Part shown: positions 49,735 to 59,628 of the stretch, one piece after another
Layout: every line of letters starts with the position of its first letter
Position numbering within the stretch: position 1 is the first letter of the stretch
Origin: Curvibacter lanceolatus ATCC 14669
GTDB lineage: Bacteria; Pseudomonadota; Gammaproteobacteria; Burkholderiales; Burkholderiaceae_C
DNA length: 64,000 nucleotides
NCBI RefSeq assembly: GCF_000381265.1
Contig: NZ_KB906259.1
Coordinates: 124,001 to 188,000, forward strand
Direction of reading: 5' to 3'
Notes under the pieces: generated by a model
The model's database searches: none
What the model was told of the DNA's origin: nothing
What the model saw: only the letters and a program-made list of their open reading frames with translations
Position numbers and translations under genes: made by a program

Positions 49735-50277
49735 TCACTCTTTCTTGAGCTTGGCCAAAGCCGCAAAAGGATTGGGCCTGGCAGCCTCAGCGGCCTTGAA
49801 TTCCTCATCCTCAACCGCCATGGGCACCGCCTCAGGACAGACCTCATGACGCGGCACCACGGGCAGCTCCATCAGCAGCTCATCTTCGATCAATTCGTGC
49901 AGATTGAACTCGCGGCTGATCACCAACACATCTTCTTCGGATTCATCATCCTCGGCTTCCGCCGTCGCCTCATCACGCACAAAGCGGAAGGAACGCTGGC
50001 ACGCCAGCAACACCTCCACCGGACCCAGGCAGCGCTGACAGACCTGCACCAGACTGGCCTCCGCCTCCAGGTGCAGCCACACCTGATCTGCGCCACCCGT
50101 CACAGGCCGCGACTCACCTTGCGCCGACCAGCGCACCTCATGCTCATCGATGCCCGCCGGCACAGCCTCTTCGGCCAAGCGGGTAAAGCTCAGCAAGGGC
50201 GCCTGCCCAGTCAGGGTGTCGCCAGCCTGCGCCAACGATTTCAGGTCGAGGCGTTCCACGAAATACTCTTTCTTCAT
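49735..50277 (-). CDS. yceD: YceD (DUF177) family protein
   Basis: 180 residues. Linked in other bacteria to 23S rRNA accumulation and always near rpmF. A CQRCLGPV pair of cysteines near residue 80 and an acidic middle (ATAEAEDDESEEDVLV) are typical; the end is PNPFAALAKLKKE. The 187-base gap to rpmF holds no other gene. Divergent from maf with 26 bases between start codons. Confidence 0.93.
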   Translation of the reverse strand: MKKEYFVERLDLKSLAQAGDTLTGQAPLLSFTRLAEEAVPAGIDEHEVRWSAQGESRPVTGGADQVWLHLEAEASLVQVCQRCLGPVEVLLACQRSFRFVRDEATAEAEDDESEEDVLVISREFNLHELIEDELLMELPVVPRHEVCPEAVPMAVEDEEFKAAEAARPNPFAALAKLKKE

Positions 50278-50303
50278 GCGCGCAGTGTAAGAGAATCGCC
50301 CGC

Positions 50304-50918
50304 ATGACCCCAAGCGCCCCCAACCACCCAAGCCCATCGCGCCCGCTGGTGCTGGGCTCCACCTCCCGCTATCGCAAAGAATTGCTGAACCGGCTCGGCC
50401 TGCCCTTTGAAGTGGCCTCGCCCGAGGTGGACGAAACCCCACTGGCCGGCGAAGCCCCGGCCGTACTGGCCCAACGCCTGGCACTCGCCAAGGCCCATGC
50501 TGTGGCTCGGCAATTTCCCTCAGCGGTCGTCATTGGCTCCGACCAGGTGGCCGACCTGCACGGCGAACCCCTGGGCAAACCCGGCACCCATGAACGGGCC
50601 GTAGCCCAGTTGCGTCGCATGCGCGGCCAGACTGTTGTCTTCCAGACCGCGGTGGCCGTGGTCTGCCAGGCCACCGGATTCGCCCAAAGCGATCTGGCCG
50701 CTGTGCGGGTGCAATTTCGAGATCTCAGCGATGCCGAGATCGAGACCTATCTGCAACGCGAAAAACCCTACGATTGCGCCGGCAGTGCCAAAAGCGAAGG
50801 GCTGGGCATCGCCCTGCTGTCTTCGATCGAGAACGACGACCCCACCGCCCTGATCGGCCTGCCGCTGATCCGCACCTGCCGCCTGATCCAGGCCGCCGGC
50901 ATCGAGGTGCTGGCATGA
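50304..50918 (+). CDS. maf: Maf/YceF nucleotide pyrophosphatase
   Basis: 204 residues. Removes modified nucleotides; the YceF subfamily acts on m7GTP. LVLGSTSRYRKELLNRLG is the N-terminal motif, VDETPLAGE and VIGSDQVADL follow, and the segment KPYDCAGSAKSEGLGI marks the C-terminal part. Subfamily inferred from position beside yceD-rpmF. The stop overlaps the next gene by four bases. Confidence 0.94.
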   Translation: MTPSAPNHPSPSRPLVLGSTSRYRKELLNRLGLPFEVASPEVDETPLAGEAPAVLAQRLALAKAHAVARQFPSAVVIGSDQVADLHGEPLGKPGTHERAVAQLRRMRGQTVVFQTAVAVVCQATGFAQSDLAAVRVQFRDLSDAEIETYLQREKPYDCAGSAKSEGLGIALLSSIENDDPTALIGLPLIRTCRLIQAAGIEVLA

Positions 50919-51727
50919 GCAAGGCAAATTCAAACCCCATGGGCCGCCTGTTCCTGGTCCCCGCCCCCCTGGACTTCGGCTGCAGCCAGCAAGCGCCGGT
51001 GACCGACGTGATCCCGAGCAAAACCCTGATCACGGCCGCTGGCTTGCGCCACTGGGTGTGCGAGAACGCCAAGAGCACACGCGCCTACCTCAAGCGCATT
51101 GGCGAGCACCACCCCCTGGTGGCACCGATTCAGGAGCAGGCGTTGCAAGAACTGCCGCGCGCCGTGCACAAGAAAGGCGACCACCAAGCCGGCCAATTTG
51201 ACGCCCGCCCCCTGCTGGCGCCCGCCCTGGCCGGCCATGACATGGGCTTGATCAGCGAAGCCGGCATGCCCGCCGTGGCTGACCCAGGCTCTTCGGTGGT
51301 CCGCGCCGCCCATGACCTGGGCATTGAAGTGGTGGCCCTGACCGGACCGGTCTCGCTGCTGCTGACCCTGGCCGCCAGCGGGCTGAATGGCCAGAACTTT
51401 GCGTTTGTGGGTTACCTGCCTCAGGACAATGGCGAACGCAGCCAACGCCTGCGCGAGCTCGAGTCACTGGCCCTCAAGACAGGCCAGACCCAGCTGTTCA
51501 TTGAAACGCCCTACCGCAATCAAGCCCTGTGGCAGGGCCTGCTGCAAAGCCTGCAGCCCAACACCCGCCTGGCCATCAGCTACGGCCTGACGCTGGAGCA
51601 GGGGCAGAACCGCAGCAAACTGGTGAAAGATTGGCGCCAACAGGCCCATCAAGACCCCAAGGCGCCAGGCAAAGCGAAAGACTTCCCGCCCAATGACCTG
51701 CCGGCGGTCTTCGGCATCGGGCGCTGA
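50915..51727 (+). CDS. RsmI-like SAM-dependent methyltransferase
   Basis: 270 residues with the tetrapyrrole-methylase fold used by 16S rRNA 2'-O-methyltransferase RsmI. Motifs: RLFLVPAPLDFG, GLISEAGMPAVADPGSSVV, LTGPVSLLLTLAASGL and FVGYLP. The typical RsmI start (GTLYIVATPIGN) is replaced by LFLVPAPLDFG, so this is the second, less studied paralogue found beside maf in Burkholderiales. Substrate unknown. Coupled to maf by an ATGA overlap. Confidence 0.88.
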   Translation: MSKANSNPMGRLFLVPAPLDFGCSQQAPVTDVIPSKTLITAAGLRHWVCENAKSTRAYLKRIGEHHPLVAPIQEQALQELPRAVHKKGDHQAGQFDARPLLAPALAGHDMGLISEAGMPAVADPGSSVVRAAHDLGIEVVALTGPVSLLLTLAASGLNGQNFAFVGYLPQDNGERSQRLRELESLALKTGQTQLFIETPYRNQALWQGLLQSLQPNTRLAISYGLTLEQGQNRSKLVKDWRQQAHQDPKAPGKAKDFPPNDLPAVFGIGR

Positions 51728-51773
51728 GCGCCAAGGCAAAGCGCCCTGATGCCCGCTCACCCGGCCCGCACGC

Positions 51774-52820
51774 TCAGCGCAAAGCGGGCACGGAGCGCAG
51801 GGCGCGCACGGCACCCTCACCAAAGGCCGCACCGAAGCGCTTGGCCAGGCGCTCTGCCACGTTGTCGCGGCGGGTGTAATCCACCAGGTCTTCGGCCTTG
51901 ACCACTTCACGAGCCACGTAATCCAGGTTGCCGAGTTGATCGGCCAGGCCCATCTCAACCGCTTGCTCGCCGGTCCAGAACAGACCGCTGAACATTTCGG
52001 GCGTTTCCTTGAGGCGCTTGCCACGCCCATCCTTCACCGCCTTGATGAACTGCTGGTGGATCTGATCCAGCATGGCCTGGGCAAACACACGCTGACGCTC
52101 GGTCTGCGGGCTGAACGGGTCCAGAAAGCCCTTGTTTTCGCCGGCCGTCATGAGGCGCCGCTCCACGCCCAGCTTGTCCATCAGGCCCGTGAAGCCAAAC
52201 CCATCCATGAGCACGCCAATGCTGCCCACGATGCTGGCCTTGTCGACAAAGATCTGGTCGGCCGCTGCCGCGATGTAATAGGCCGCCGAGGCACACGACT
52301 CCTCCACCACCACATACACAGGCTTGGAATGCTTGGCCTTCAGGCGGCGGATCTCGTCATTGATGATGCCGGCCTGAACCGGGCTGCCGCCAGGCGAGTT
52401 GATCAACAGCACCACCGCCTGAGCGCCATCGTCCTCGAAGGCGCTGCGCATGGCGGCCACCACAAACTCGGCACTGGCGTCCGCTCCAGCAGCAATCTCG
52501 CCCTTGATTTCGACCACGGCCGTGTGGGGCATGCTTTTATCAGTCACCGGCGCTGCACGGCTGAACAGCATCCAGGCACTGACCGACAGCAGCACCAACC
52601 AGGCCAGGCGGATGACATTGCGCCAGCGCCTCGCTGCCTGCTGCTCACGCAACGAGGCAAAAGCCAGCTTTTCAAGCGTTTCACGCTCCCATCCGGAGGG
52701 CAGAGGTGAAGCGGATGCGGGGGAAGAAGGTGCCGCAGCAGACACCGTCGGCGCAACAGGCTCGGGAGCCGGCGTCGACACGGGCTCATCGGTGGGTTCG
52801 GGCGTGCGGGGATCCGTCAT
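51774..52820 (-). CDS. sppA: SppA-like S49 signal peptide peptidase
   Basis: About 348 residues, the single-domain short form. An N-terminal Pro/Ala-rich cytoplasmic tail of about 50 residues, one membrane helix (about 68-86), then the S49 domain. VVEIKGEI, LLINSPGGSPVQA and the nucleophile Ser in ASIVGSIGVLMDGFG are visible. Digests cleaved signal peptides at the membrane. ATG 52820 chosen; a TTG at 52832 would overlap the Rieske gene. Confidence 0.93.
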   Translation of the reverse strand: MTDPRTPEPTDEPVSTPAPEPVAPTVSAAAPSSPASASPLPSGWERETLEKLAFASLREQQAARRWRNVIRLAWLVLLSVSAWMLFSRAAPVTDKSMPHTAVVEIKGEIAAGADASAEFVVAAMRSAFEDDGAQAVVLLINSPGGSPVQAGIINDEIRRLKAKHSKPVYVVVEESCASAAYYIAAAADQIFVDKASIVGSIGVLMDGFGFTGLMDKLGVERRLMTAGENKGFLDPFSPQTERQRVFAQAMLDQIHQQFIKAVKDGRGKRLKETPEMFSGLFWTGEQAVEMGLADQLGNLDYVAREVVKAEDLVDYTRRDNVAERLAKRFGAAFGEGAVRALRSVPALR

Positions 52821-52821
52821 C

Positions 52822-53187
52822 TCAGAATTCAACAGGGTGCAGGTTGTAGGCAGTATGCCAGTGCACCACGCCGTCCATTTCCGAGAGCTCGATGCGGATC
52901 AAGCCACTTCGGCAGGGGCCACCTCGGCACTGACCGGTGTCGGGCGCGTAGACCGCACCATGGGTGGCACAGAGCAACCACCGACCCGAGTCGTCATAGA
53001 AACGATTCGGCTGGTAGTCCATCTCCATGGCCACGTGGGTGCAGCGGTTCAGGTAAGCGTGGGCACGACCCTCATAGCGTATGGCAAAGGCACGGCAGGT
53101 CTGCCCGGCGTAGACCACATCGAAGGGCACTCCGTCCCCACTCTCGACCAGATCGTTGCTGTTACACAACGGAATCATCGCTTCCAT
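52822..53187 (-). CDS. Rieske 2Fe-2S ferredoxin-like protein
   Basis: 121 residues, a single Rieske domain. Cluster ligands: Cys and His in NRCTHVAMEMD and in LLCATHGAVYAPDTG. No signal peptide, so cytoplasmic electron carrier. Partner unknown. ATG 53187 has GGGGAG six bases upstream. Sits between the HAD phosphatase and sppA, an arrangement usual for Burkholderiales next to rluC. Confidence 0.92.
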   Translation of the reverse strand: MEAMIPLCNSNDLVESGDGVPFDVVYAGQTCRAFAIRYEGRAHAYLNRCTHVAMEMDYQPNRFYDDSGRWLLCATHGAVYAPDTGQCRGGPCRSGLIRIELSEMDGVVHWHTAYNLHPVEF

Positions 53188-53228
53188 CACCTCTCCCCGG
53201 CCGCGCAAGCCCTGGCGCGGCCTTCAGT

Positions 53229-53900
53229 TCAAGCGTTATTGAGCAGCCACTGGTGCAAATCAGCCACCGAATGCGCCACATGGCGCGGTCGCAAGGCATC
53301 AAAGGCATCGGGCTCATGGGCACCATAACTCACCCCCACGCTGGCGCAGCCGGCGTTCAGCGCCATCTGCAGATCATGGGTGGTGTCGCCGATCATCAGG
53401 GTGCGCTCAGGCGCCACATCAAACTCGGCCATCAACTCGTGCAGCATGCGCGGGTCGGGCTTGCCGGCCGTCTCGTCGGCGGTGCGCGATCCATCAAACA
53501 CCCCACGCAAGGCCACCGAGTGCAGGGCCTCGTTCAGCCCGCGGCGGCTCTTGCCCGTGGCCACCGTGATGAGGTGCTGGCGCTCGCGCAAGGAGGCCAG
53601 CAACGGCAGCACGCCGTCAAACAGGGCGATGTCGTCCTGATGCTTCAGATAGTGAAAGCGGTAACGGTTGCCCAATTCAGGGTATTTCTCAGGCGGCACA
53701 TCCGGCGCCGCATGGGCCAGGGCCTGCATCAAGGCCATGCCGATCACATAGGAGGCCGCCTCATCGCTGGGGCGTGCACCGCCAACATCCACCACCGCCG
53801 CCTGGATGCAGCGCACGATGATCTGGGTGGAATCAAACAGGGTGCCGTCCCAATCGAAGGCGATCAGGTCGAACTGGCGGGGGCGGCTGGAGGCGGTCAT
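53229..53900 (-). CDS. HAD phosphatase, phosphoglycolate-phosphatase-like
   Basis: 223 residues. Motif I DWDGTLFDST, motif II TVATGKSRRGL, motif III Lys in GKPDPRML and motif IV MIGDTTHDLQMA. The cap is helical (subclass I). Related to Gph; the true substrate is open. Its ATG overlaps the rluC stop by four bases. Confidence 0.92.
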   Translation of the reverse strand: MTASSRPRQFDLIAFDWDGTLFDSTQIIVRCIQAAVVDVGGARPSDEAASYVIGMALMQALAHAAPDVPPEKYPELGNRYRFHYLKHQDDIALFDGVLPLLASLRERQHLITVATGKSRRGLNEALHSVALRGVFDGSRTADETAGKPDPRMLHELMAEFDVAPERTLMIGDTTHDLQMALNAGCASVGVSYGAHEPDAFDALRPRHVAHSVADLHQWLLNNA

Positions 53901-54922
53901 GGGCTGGAGCTGGGGCTAGGTTGGGCGTCGATGAAGGATTGCAACTCGGGCGGCAGGGGCAATTCCAGCTGGAGGGTCTCGCCGCTGGCGGGGTGCTTGA
54001 ACTGTAACCGCCAGGCATGCAGGAACATGCGCTTGAGGCCCTGCCTGACCAGGCGCTTGTTCAATTCGAAATCGCCATATTTGTCGTCCCCCGCGATCGC
54101 ATGCCCGCTGCTGGCCAGGTGCACCCGGATCTGGTGCGTGCGGCCGGTCTTGATGGTCACCTCCAGCAGCGAGAACGCCGGCAATCCCGCCAATTGAACC
54201 GGCGCCAAGCCCGAACGCACGCGCACCAGGGTGACCGCGCGCATGGCATCCGGATGATCTTTATCGACCACCTTCACGCGCCGCTCGCCGTCCGGCAGCA
54301 GGTACTTGTGCAGGGCCGAGTCGATCACCTTCTTGTTGGCCGGCCAGGCCCCGGTAGCCAGGGCCAGGTAGGTCTTGCCGGTCTCCCGGTCGCGGAACTG
54401 GTCTTGCAGGTGCGTCAGCGCCGAGCGCTTCTTGGCCAGCAGCAGGATGCCCGAGGTCTCCCGGTCCAGCCGGTGCACCAGCTCCAGAAAGCGCGCCTGC
54501 GGTCGCGCCTGGCGCAATTGCTCGATCACGCCAAAACTCACGCCGCTGCCGCCATGCACCGCCACACCGGAGGGCTTGGCAATGGCCAGCAGATGATCGT
54601 CCTCGAAAAGAATCGGAAATTCCCGCGCCGGCGCCGGGGCATCAGCCTTCTCGGCGGCGCGCTCAGACAGACGGACGGGCGGCACGCGCACCGAATCCCC
54701 GGTCTGAACCCGGGTATCGGCGGCCACCCGCCCCTTGTTGATGCGCACTTCGCCACTGCGGATGATGCGGTAGACGTGCGTTTTAGGCACCCCTTTGAGG
54801 TGCCGGATCAGGAAGTTGTCGAGGCGCTGGCCGGCGGATTCTTCGTCCACCAGCAAGAGGCTGGCTGCAGGTGCGGCGGGCTTGATTTGAGGGCCGACTT
54901 TGCCCTCTATAATGTGTTTCAC
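53897..54922 (-). CDS. rluC: 23S rRNA pseudouridine synthase RluC
   Basis: 341 residues. N-terminal S4 RNA-binding domain (GQRLDNFLIRHLKG, IIRSGEVRINKGRV) and RluA-type catalytic domain with Asp in VHRLDRETSGILLLAK. GRTHQIRVHLAS is the second family motif. Expected to modify U955, U2504 and U2580 of 23S rRNA. Start GTG at 54922. Divergent from rne, the arrangement in most proteobacteria. Confidence 0.96.
   Translation of the reverse strand: MKHIIEGKVGPQIKPAAPAASLLLVDEESAGQRLDNFLIRHLKGVPKTHVYRIIRSGEVRINKGRVAADTRVQTGDSVRVPPVRLSERAAEKADAPAPAREFPILFEDDHLLAIAKPSGVAVHGGSGVSFGVIEQLRQARPQARFLELVHRLDRETSGILLLAKKRSALTHLQDQFRDRETGKTYLALATGAWPANKKVIDSALHKYLLPDGERRVKVVDKDHPDAMRAVTLVRVRSGLAPVQLAGLPAFSLLEVTIKTGRTHQIRVHLASSGHAIAGDDKYGDFELNKRLVRQGLKRMFLHAWRLQFKHPASGETLQLELPLPPELQSFIDAQPSPSSSP
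54887..54913 (+). promoter_or_regulatory. Candidate rne promoter
   Basis: TATAAT (54908-54913), a perfect -10, lies 15 bases after TTGAGG (54887-54892). It overlaps the start of rluC on the other strand and would give rne a leader of about 540 bases. Confidence 0.55.
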
Positions 54923-55462
54923 TAGCGCTTTGCTGTAACTGGTTGATTCGTCTGGAGTTTAGTCCAGTCCCACTTCCGCGGCGCTGGCAAGGTCGATGCC
55001 GACTGACTTGTGAGCTGTAGATCACGCACCAGAGTTCGTGATGACAGTGTCCCAAAGCCAGATGGGCCGGCACTTTGAAACACCGATACGGAATACCCAT
55101 GCCTGAGAGCCCGCTGAAATTGCCGGGGTCTCGGGCGGATCAAAGCGAGACAACCTGTGCTGATGGCGCTGATTCAGACCTGCTTGCGGTGGCTCATGCC
55201 ACCGTCAAATGGCATGCAATCGCCCATGGTGCCCGCCTACCGGTCACCTGACGCCGCACCCTTTGCGGCCACACAGCCCCTACACTCACTCGCCCCCATC
55301 CACGCGCCCCCGCCCGATACCTGAGCCACCAGCTCAGGCGTCTGTGCACCCACGGCAATTCCCTTCGTTTCAAAGCGTCTGTTCCGGCATCGTTGGCTCA
55401 TTTCGGGCCTGTTGAAGATTTGACGATTGCATGGACCTGAGGGTCCAGGAAGGACACGCATC
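54923..55462 (+). other. Long 5' leader region of rne
   Basis: 540 bases without a convincing gene. If transcribed from the TATAAT at 54908 it is an untranslated leader similar in size to that of E. coli rne, through which RNase E controls its own mRNA. A hairpin, TGGACC with GGTCCA around TGAG (55432-55447), ends directly before the ribosome site GGAAGGA. Several shorter inverted repeats are present. Confidence 0.6.
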
Positions 55463-58400
55463 ATGAAGCGGATGCTGATCAACGCCACCCAGGCGGAAGA
55501 ACGCCGTTTGGCCATCGTGGACGGGCAGAAACTGCTCGACTACGAAATCGAAATCGAAGGGCGCGAACAGCGCAAGGGCAACATCTACAAGGCCGTCGTC
55601 ACCCGTGTCGAGCCCAGCCTCGAAGCCTGTTTTGTCGACTACGGCGAAGACCGCCACGGCTTTCTGCCCTTCAAGGAAATTTCGCGCCAGTACTTTGCCC
55701 CGGGCGTATCGCCCAGCCAGGCGCGCATCAACGACGTGATCCGTGAAGGCCAGGAACTGCTGGTCCAGGTCGAAAAGGAAGAACGCGGCAACAAGGGCGC
55801 GGCCCTGACCACCTTCGTGAGCCTGGCCGGCCGCTACGTGGTGCTGATGCCCAACAACCCCCGCGGCGGTGGCGTCTCGCGCCGCATCGAAGGCGAAGAC
55901 CGGGCCGAGCTCAAAGAAGCCATGGACCAGTTGGAATACCCCAACGGCATGTCCATCATCGCCCGCACGGCCGGCATCGGCCGCAGCGCCCCTGAACTGC
56001 AGTGGGACCTGAACTACCTGCTCAAGCTCTGGACCGCCATCGACGGCGCGGCCAAGGGCGGCAAGGGCGCCTACCTGATCTACCAGGAATCGAGCCTGGT
56101 GATCCGCGCCATCCGTGACTACTTCAACCACGACATCGGCGACATCCTGATCGACACCGACGACATCTACGAGCAGGCGCACCAGTTCATGGCGCACGTC
56201 ATGCCCGAGCATGCCGCCCGCGTGAAGCGCTACCGCGACGATGCCCCGCTGTTCAGCCGCTTCCAGATCGAACACCAGATCGAATCGGCCTATGCCCGCA
56301 CCGTGACCCTGCCCTCGGGCGGCGCCATCGTGATCGACCACACCGAAGCCCTGGTCTCGGTGGACGTCAACTCGGCACGCGCCATCAAGGGCGGCGACAT
56401 CGAGGAAACCGCCACCCGCACCAACCTGGAAGCCGCTGACGAAGTGGCCCGCCAGATGCGTCTGCGCGATCTGGGTGGCCTGATCGTGATCGACTTCATC
56501 GACATGGAAGAGTCGAAGAACCGCCGCGAAGTGGAAAACCGCCTGCGCGACGCGCTGCGCCAGGACCGCGCCCGCGTGCAGTTCGGCACCATCAGCAAGT
56601 TCGGCCTGATGGAAATGAGCCGCCAACGCCTCAAGCCGGCGCTGTCGGAAGGCTCGTCCATCCCCTGCCCGCGCTGCGGTGGCTCGGGCCACATCCGCGA
56701 CACCGAAAGCTCGGCGCTGCAGATCCTGCGCATCATCCAGGAAGAGTCCATGAAGGACAACACCGCCGCCGTGCACGTGCAAGTGCCGGTCGAGGTGGCC
56801 TCGTTCCTGCTCAACGAAAAGCGCACCGAGATCGCCAAGATCGAGGTCAAGCAGCGCCTGAGCGTGATGCTGGTGCCCAACAAGGCGCTGGAAACCCCGC
56901 ACTACAAGCTCGAGCGCCTCAAGCACGACGACCCGCGCCTGGACCACATGGAAGCCAGCTACAAGATGGCCGAAGTGATCGAGGACCCGACCACCGTCAC
57001 CCGCCGCTCGCAAGAGCCCACCAACAAGCAAACCCCGGTGATCAAGGGCGTGCTGCCGGACGCCCCGGCGCCCCAGGCCCTGCCCAAGCCCGAGGGTGCG
57101 CCCTCGGCCGCCCGTGGCCGCCAGGCCGACAAGGCCGCTCCAGCCGCACCGGCTGCCGCGCCCGCCCCGGCAGTGCCCGAAGACACCGGCTTCTTCGGCT
57201 GGCTCAAGGGCCTGTTCGGCGTGAAGCCCGTGGCGGCGCCCGCTCCGGCGCCTGTGGCCGCCGAGGCCAAGAAGGACGAAAAGCGTGAAGGCCGCAACGG
57301 CGAACGCGGCGAGTCGCGCAACGGCGAAGGCCGTGGTGGCCGCCGTGGCGAACGGGGCGAACGGGGCGAAGGCCGCGAGAACCGCAATGGCGAGCGCACG
57401 GAACGTGGCGAAGGCCGCGGCCCGCGCCGCAATGGCGAACGTGGTGAACGTGGCGAAGGCCGCAACGGCGAGCGCGGTGAGCCGCGCGCCCCACGTGACG
57501 GTGAAACCCGTGCCCCGCGTGGCGAACGCCCTGAGGGCGAGGCCCCGCGCCGCGAAGGCCGCCCGGACCGCGCCCCGCGTGAGCGCCGCCCCGAGAACCA
57601 GGGTGCCAACGGCGCCCCGGCCGAGCTGCGCAGCAACGGCCTGAACGAAGCGGCCCCCGAAGCCGCCGTGGCCAACCTGGGCCTGGATGAAGCCGGCAAT
57701 CCGGTGAACACCGAGGCTCGCGCCGAACGCCCGCGCCGTGAACGTGGCGAACGCGGTGAACGTGGCGAGCGCCGTGAACGCGGCCCACGCCAGGACCGTG
57801 CCCCGCGCACAGAAGGCCAGGGCGATGCGCCCCAGGCCCCGGAAGGCAGCAACCCGATCGACGCCTCGGCTGATGACGCCCAGGTCGAAGGCCAGGGTCG
57901 CACCACCCCGGTGGAAGGTGGCGGCGAGGAACGCCGTGAACGCCGTTCGCGTGACCGTTACGGCCGTGACCGCCGTGAACGCCAGGGCGAGCGCGCACCG
58001 CGTGACGGCCAGGCCAACCCGGAAGGCCGTGAAGGCCAGGAGCAGGCCGAGTTCGAACCCCGCGCCAGCTACTTCAGCAACGTGACGCCAGCCGAACCCG
58101 CCGCCGCCCCCGCCGAAGCCTGGGTGGCCCCGGTCGAGGCCGCAGCGCCGGCACCAGCTCAAGCCGAGCCGGTTGCCCAGGTGGCTGTTGAGATGGTGGA
58201 GCCTGTGGCTGCCCCCGCGCCTTTCGTGGCTCCGGTGGCGGCTCCGGCCGCCAGCCCGGTGGAAGCCGGCCTGCCCAAGGTGCAAGCCTTTGAGCTGCCG
58301 ATCCCCACGCTGGTGGAACTGGCGCAAAGCGCCGGCCTGGAATGGGTCAACTCGGACGCCGACAAGGTGGCTGCCGTTCAGGCCGCCATCGCTGCCGAGC

Positions 58401-58525
58401 CCAAGCCGGTGCACGTGCCGCGCGAACGCCCCCCGCTGGTGGTGCTCGACGAAGGCCCGCTGATCCTGGTGGAAACCCGCCGCGATCTGAGCGAGCTCAA
58501 GCTGCCCTTCGAACAGCAAGCCTGA
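55463..58525 (+). CDS. rne: Ribonuclease E
   Basis: 1020 residues. Endonuclease of mRNA decay and rRNA/tRNA processing. The catalytic half (1-510) has an S1 domain ([17 protein letters not shown]), the 5' sensor, catalytic Asp in [20 protein letters not shown] and IVIDFIDM, and the zinc link [10 protein letters not shown]. The C-terminal half is disordered: an amphipathic stretch near 578-590 ([12 protein letters not shown]) that probably binds the membrane, then long Arg/Glu/Gly/Asn repeats (NGERGE-type), then Ala/Pro-rich sequence. A short conserved tail ends [19 protein letters not shown] 55463 is set by GGAAGGA upstream. Confidence 0.97.
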   Translation: MKRMLINATQAEERRLAIVDGQKLLDYEIEIEGREQRKGNIYKAVVTRVEPSLEACFVDYGEDRHGFLPFKEISRQYFAPGVSPSQARINDVIREGQELLVQVEKEERGNKGAALTTFVSLAGRYVVLMPNNPRGGGVSRRIEGEDRAELKEAMDQLEYPNGMSIIARTAGIGRSAPELQWDLNYLLKLWTAIDGAAKGGKGAYLIYQESSLVIRAIRDYFNHDIGDILIDTDDIYEQAHQFMAHVMPEHAARVKRYRDDAPLFSRFQIEHQIESAYARTVTLPSGGAIVIDHTEALVSVDVNSARAIKGGDIEETATRTNLEAADEVARQMRLRDLGGLIVIDFIDMEESKNRREVENRLRDALRQDRARVQFGTISKFGLMEMSRQRLKPALSEGSSIPCPRCGGSGHIRDTESSALQILRIIQEESMKDNTAAVHVQVPVEVASFLLNEKRTEIAKIEVKQRLSVMLVPNKALETPHYKLERLKHDDPRLDHMEASYKMAEVIEDPTTVTRRSQEPTNKQTPVIKGVLPDAPAPQALPKPEGAPSAARGRQADKAAPAAPAAAPAPAVPEDTGFFGWLKGLFGVKPVAAPAPAPVAAEAKKDEKREGRNGERGESRNGEGRGGRRGERGERGEGRENRNGERTERGEGRGPRRNGERGERGEGRNGERGEPRAPRDGETRAPRGERPEGEAPRREGRPDRAPRERRPENQGANGAPAELRSNGLNEAAPEAAVANLGLDEAGNPVNTEARAERPRRERGERGERGERRERGPRQDRAPRTEGQGDAPQAPEGSNPIDASADDAQVEGQGRTTPVEGGGEERRERRSRDRYGRDRRERQGERAPRDGQANPEGREGQEQAEFEPRASYFSNVTPAEPAAAPAEAWVAPVEAAAPAPAQAEPVAQVAVEMVEPVAAPAPFVAPVAAPAASPVEAGLPKVQAFELPIPTLVELAQSAGLEWVNSDADKVAAVQAAIAAEPKPVHVPRERPPLVVLDEGPLILVETRRDLSELKLPFEQQA

Positions 58526-58561
58526 GCCCCGGCCGGTCTGAACCGGCCGCAGCCCTGATCC

Positions 58562-58596
58562 AGCCCGGCCCCTCTTGGGGGTGCCGGGCTTTTTTC
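58562..58596 (+). terminator. Terminator of rne
   Basis: AGCCCGGC (58562-58569) and GCCGGGCT (58583-58590), with extra CCC/GGG pairs inside, followed by T to 58595. Confidence 0.9.
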
Positions 58597-58730
58597 ATAG
58601 GGCTCGGCCCAATCCAGGGTGCCCCGCCGGGTCTCCGGCTTGTGGGCACAATCAGGCGCTGACAGGCCCACCGGGTAGCGCATTCGGCTGCCCGATGTCC
58701 CACCGCCCTACCCGCTTCGACACCCACGCC

Positions 58731-59507
58731 ATGCTGTTCCTGATCTCTCCTGCCAAATCCCTCGACTACGACACGCCCGTGCCTGCCGGGCTGCCGCACA
58801 CCCTGCCCCAATTTCTGCCGCAGTCCCGACAACTGATCGAGGTGCTGCGCCAGAAGACCCCGGCCGACATCGCCAGCCTGATGAGCTTGAGCGACAAGCT
58901 GGCCAGCCTCAATGTGGCCCGTTACGAGGCCTGGTCGGACCAATTCACCGCCGACAACTCCCGCCAGGCGGTGCTGGCCTTCAATGGCGATGTGTACGAC
59001 GGCCTGCAGGCGCGCAGCCTCTCGGCAGAAGACCTGCAGTGGGCCCAGCAACACCTGGCCATCCTGAGCGGCCTGTACGGTGTGCTGCGCCCCCTGGACC
59101 AGTTGCAGCCCTACCGCCTCGAAATGGGTACCCGCCTGGCCAACCCGGGCGGCAAAGACCTCTACCAGTTCTGGGGCCCGCAGATTGCCGATCACCTCAA
59201 CCAGCGCCTGCAGGCCGACGCCTCACCGGTGATCGTCAACCTGGCCTCGCAGGAGTACTTCAAGGCCGTGCAGCAAAAAGTGCTCAAGGCCCGAGTGATC
59301 GAATGCGTGTTTGAAGACTGGAAAGACGATCGCTACAAAATCATCAGCTTCCATGCCAAGCGGGCCCGAGGTCTGATGGCACGTTACGCCATCACCCACC
59401 GGGTCAACCTGCCCAGCCAGCTCGAGGGCTTTGACCTCGACGGCTATGCCTTCCAGGCCGCCGCGTCGGAAACCGATCGCCTCGTCTTCCGGCGCCGCCT
59501 GGGCTGA
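58731..59507 (+). CDS. yaaA: Peroxide stress protein YaaA
   Basis: 258 residues, the exact usual length. Lowers free iron under H2O2 stress in E. coli and has a DNA-binding fold. Starts [37 protein letters not shown] and [10 protein letters not shown] are family motifs. The 205 bases before it contain only the rne terminator and leader sequence. Confidence 0.96.
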   Translation: MLFLISPAKSLDYDTPVPAGLPHTLPQFLPQSRQLIEVLRQKTPADIASLMSLSDKLASLNVARYEAWSDQFTADNSRQAVLAFNGDVYDGLQARSLSAEDLQWAQQHLAILSGLYGVLRPLDQLQPYRLEMGTRLANPGGKDLYQFWGPQIADHLNQRLQADASPVIVNLASQEYFKAVQQKVLKARVIECVFEDWKDDRYKIISFHAKRARGLMARYAITHRVNLPSQLEGFDLDGYAFQAAASETDRLVFRRRLG

Positions 59508-59600
59508 CCGGTCTCGCGCCAGTCCGCCCGGACAGCCTGAACCGCCTTTGCGCCGGCCGGCACCTGAAGTCTGGCCGCACGACCGTCGGGGCAACCTAGA

Positions 59601-59624
59601 GTGCCTTTCATTTTTGAAAGGCAC
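59601..59624 (+). promoter_or_regulatory. Perfect hairpin covering the carbonic anhydrase ribosome site
   Basis: GTGCCTTTCA (59601-59610), loop TTTT and TGAAAGGCAC (59615-59624) form a perfect 10-bp stem. GAAAGG, the likely Shine-Dalgarno sequence, is inside the right arm and pairs with CCTTTC. The start codon is four bases later. Confidence 0.6.
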
Positions 59625-59628
59625 GCCC

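Noticed and set aside
55370-58519. A 1049-codon open frame opposite rne
   Set aside because: Mirror of RNase E; its repeats are only the complement of the Arg/Glu/Gly tract.
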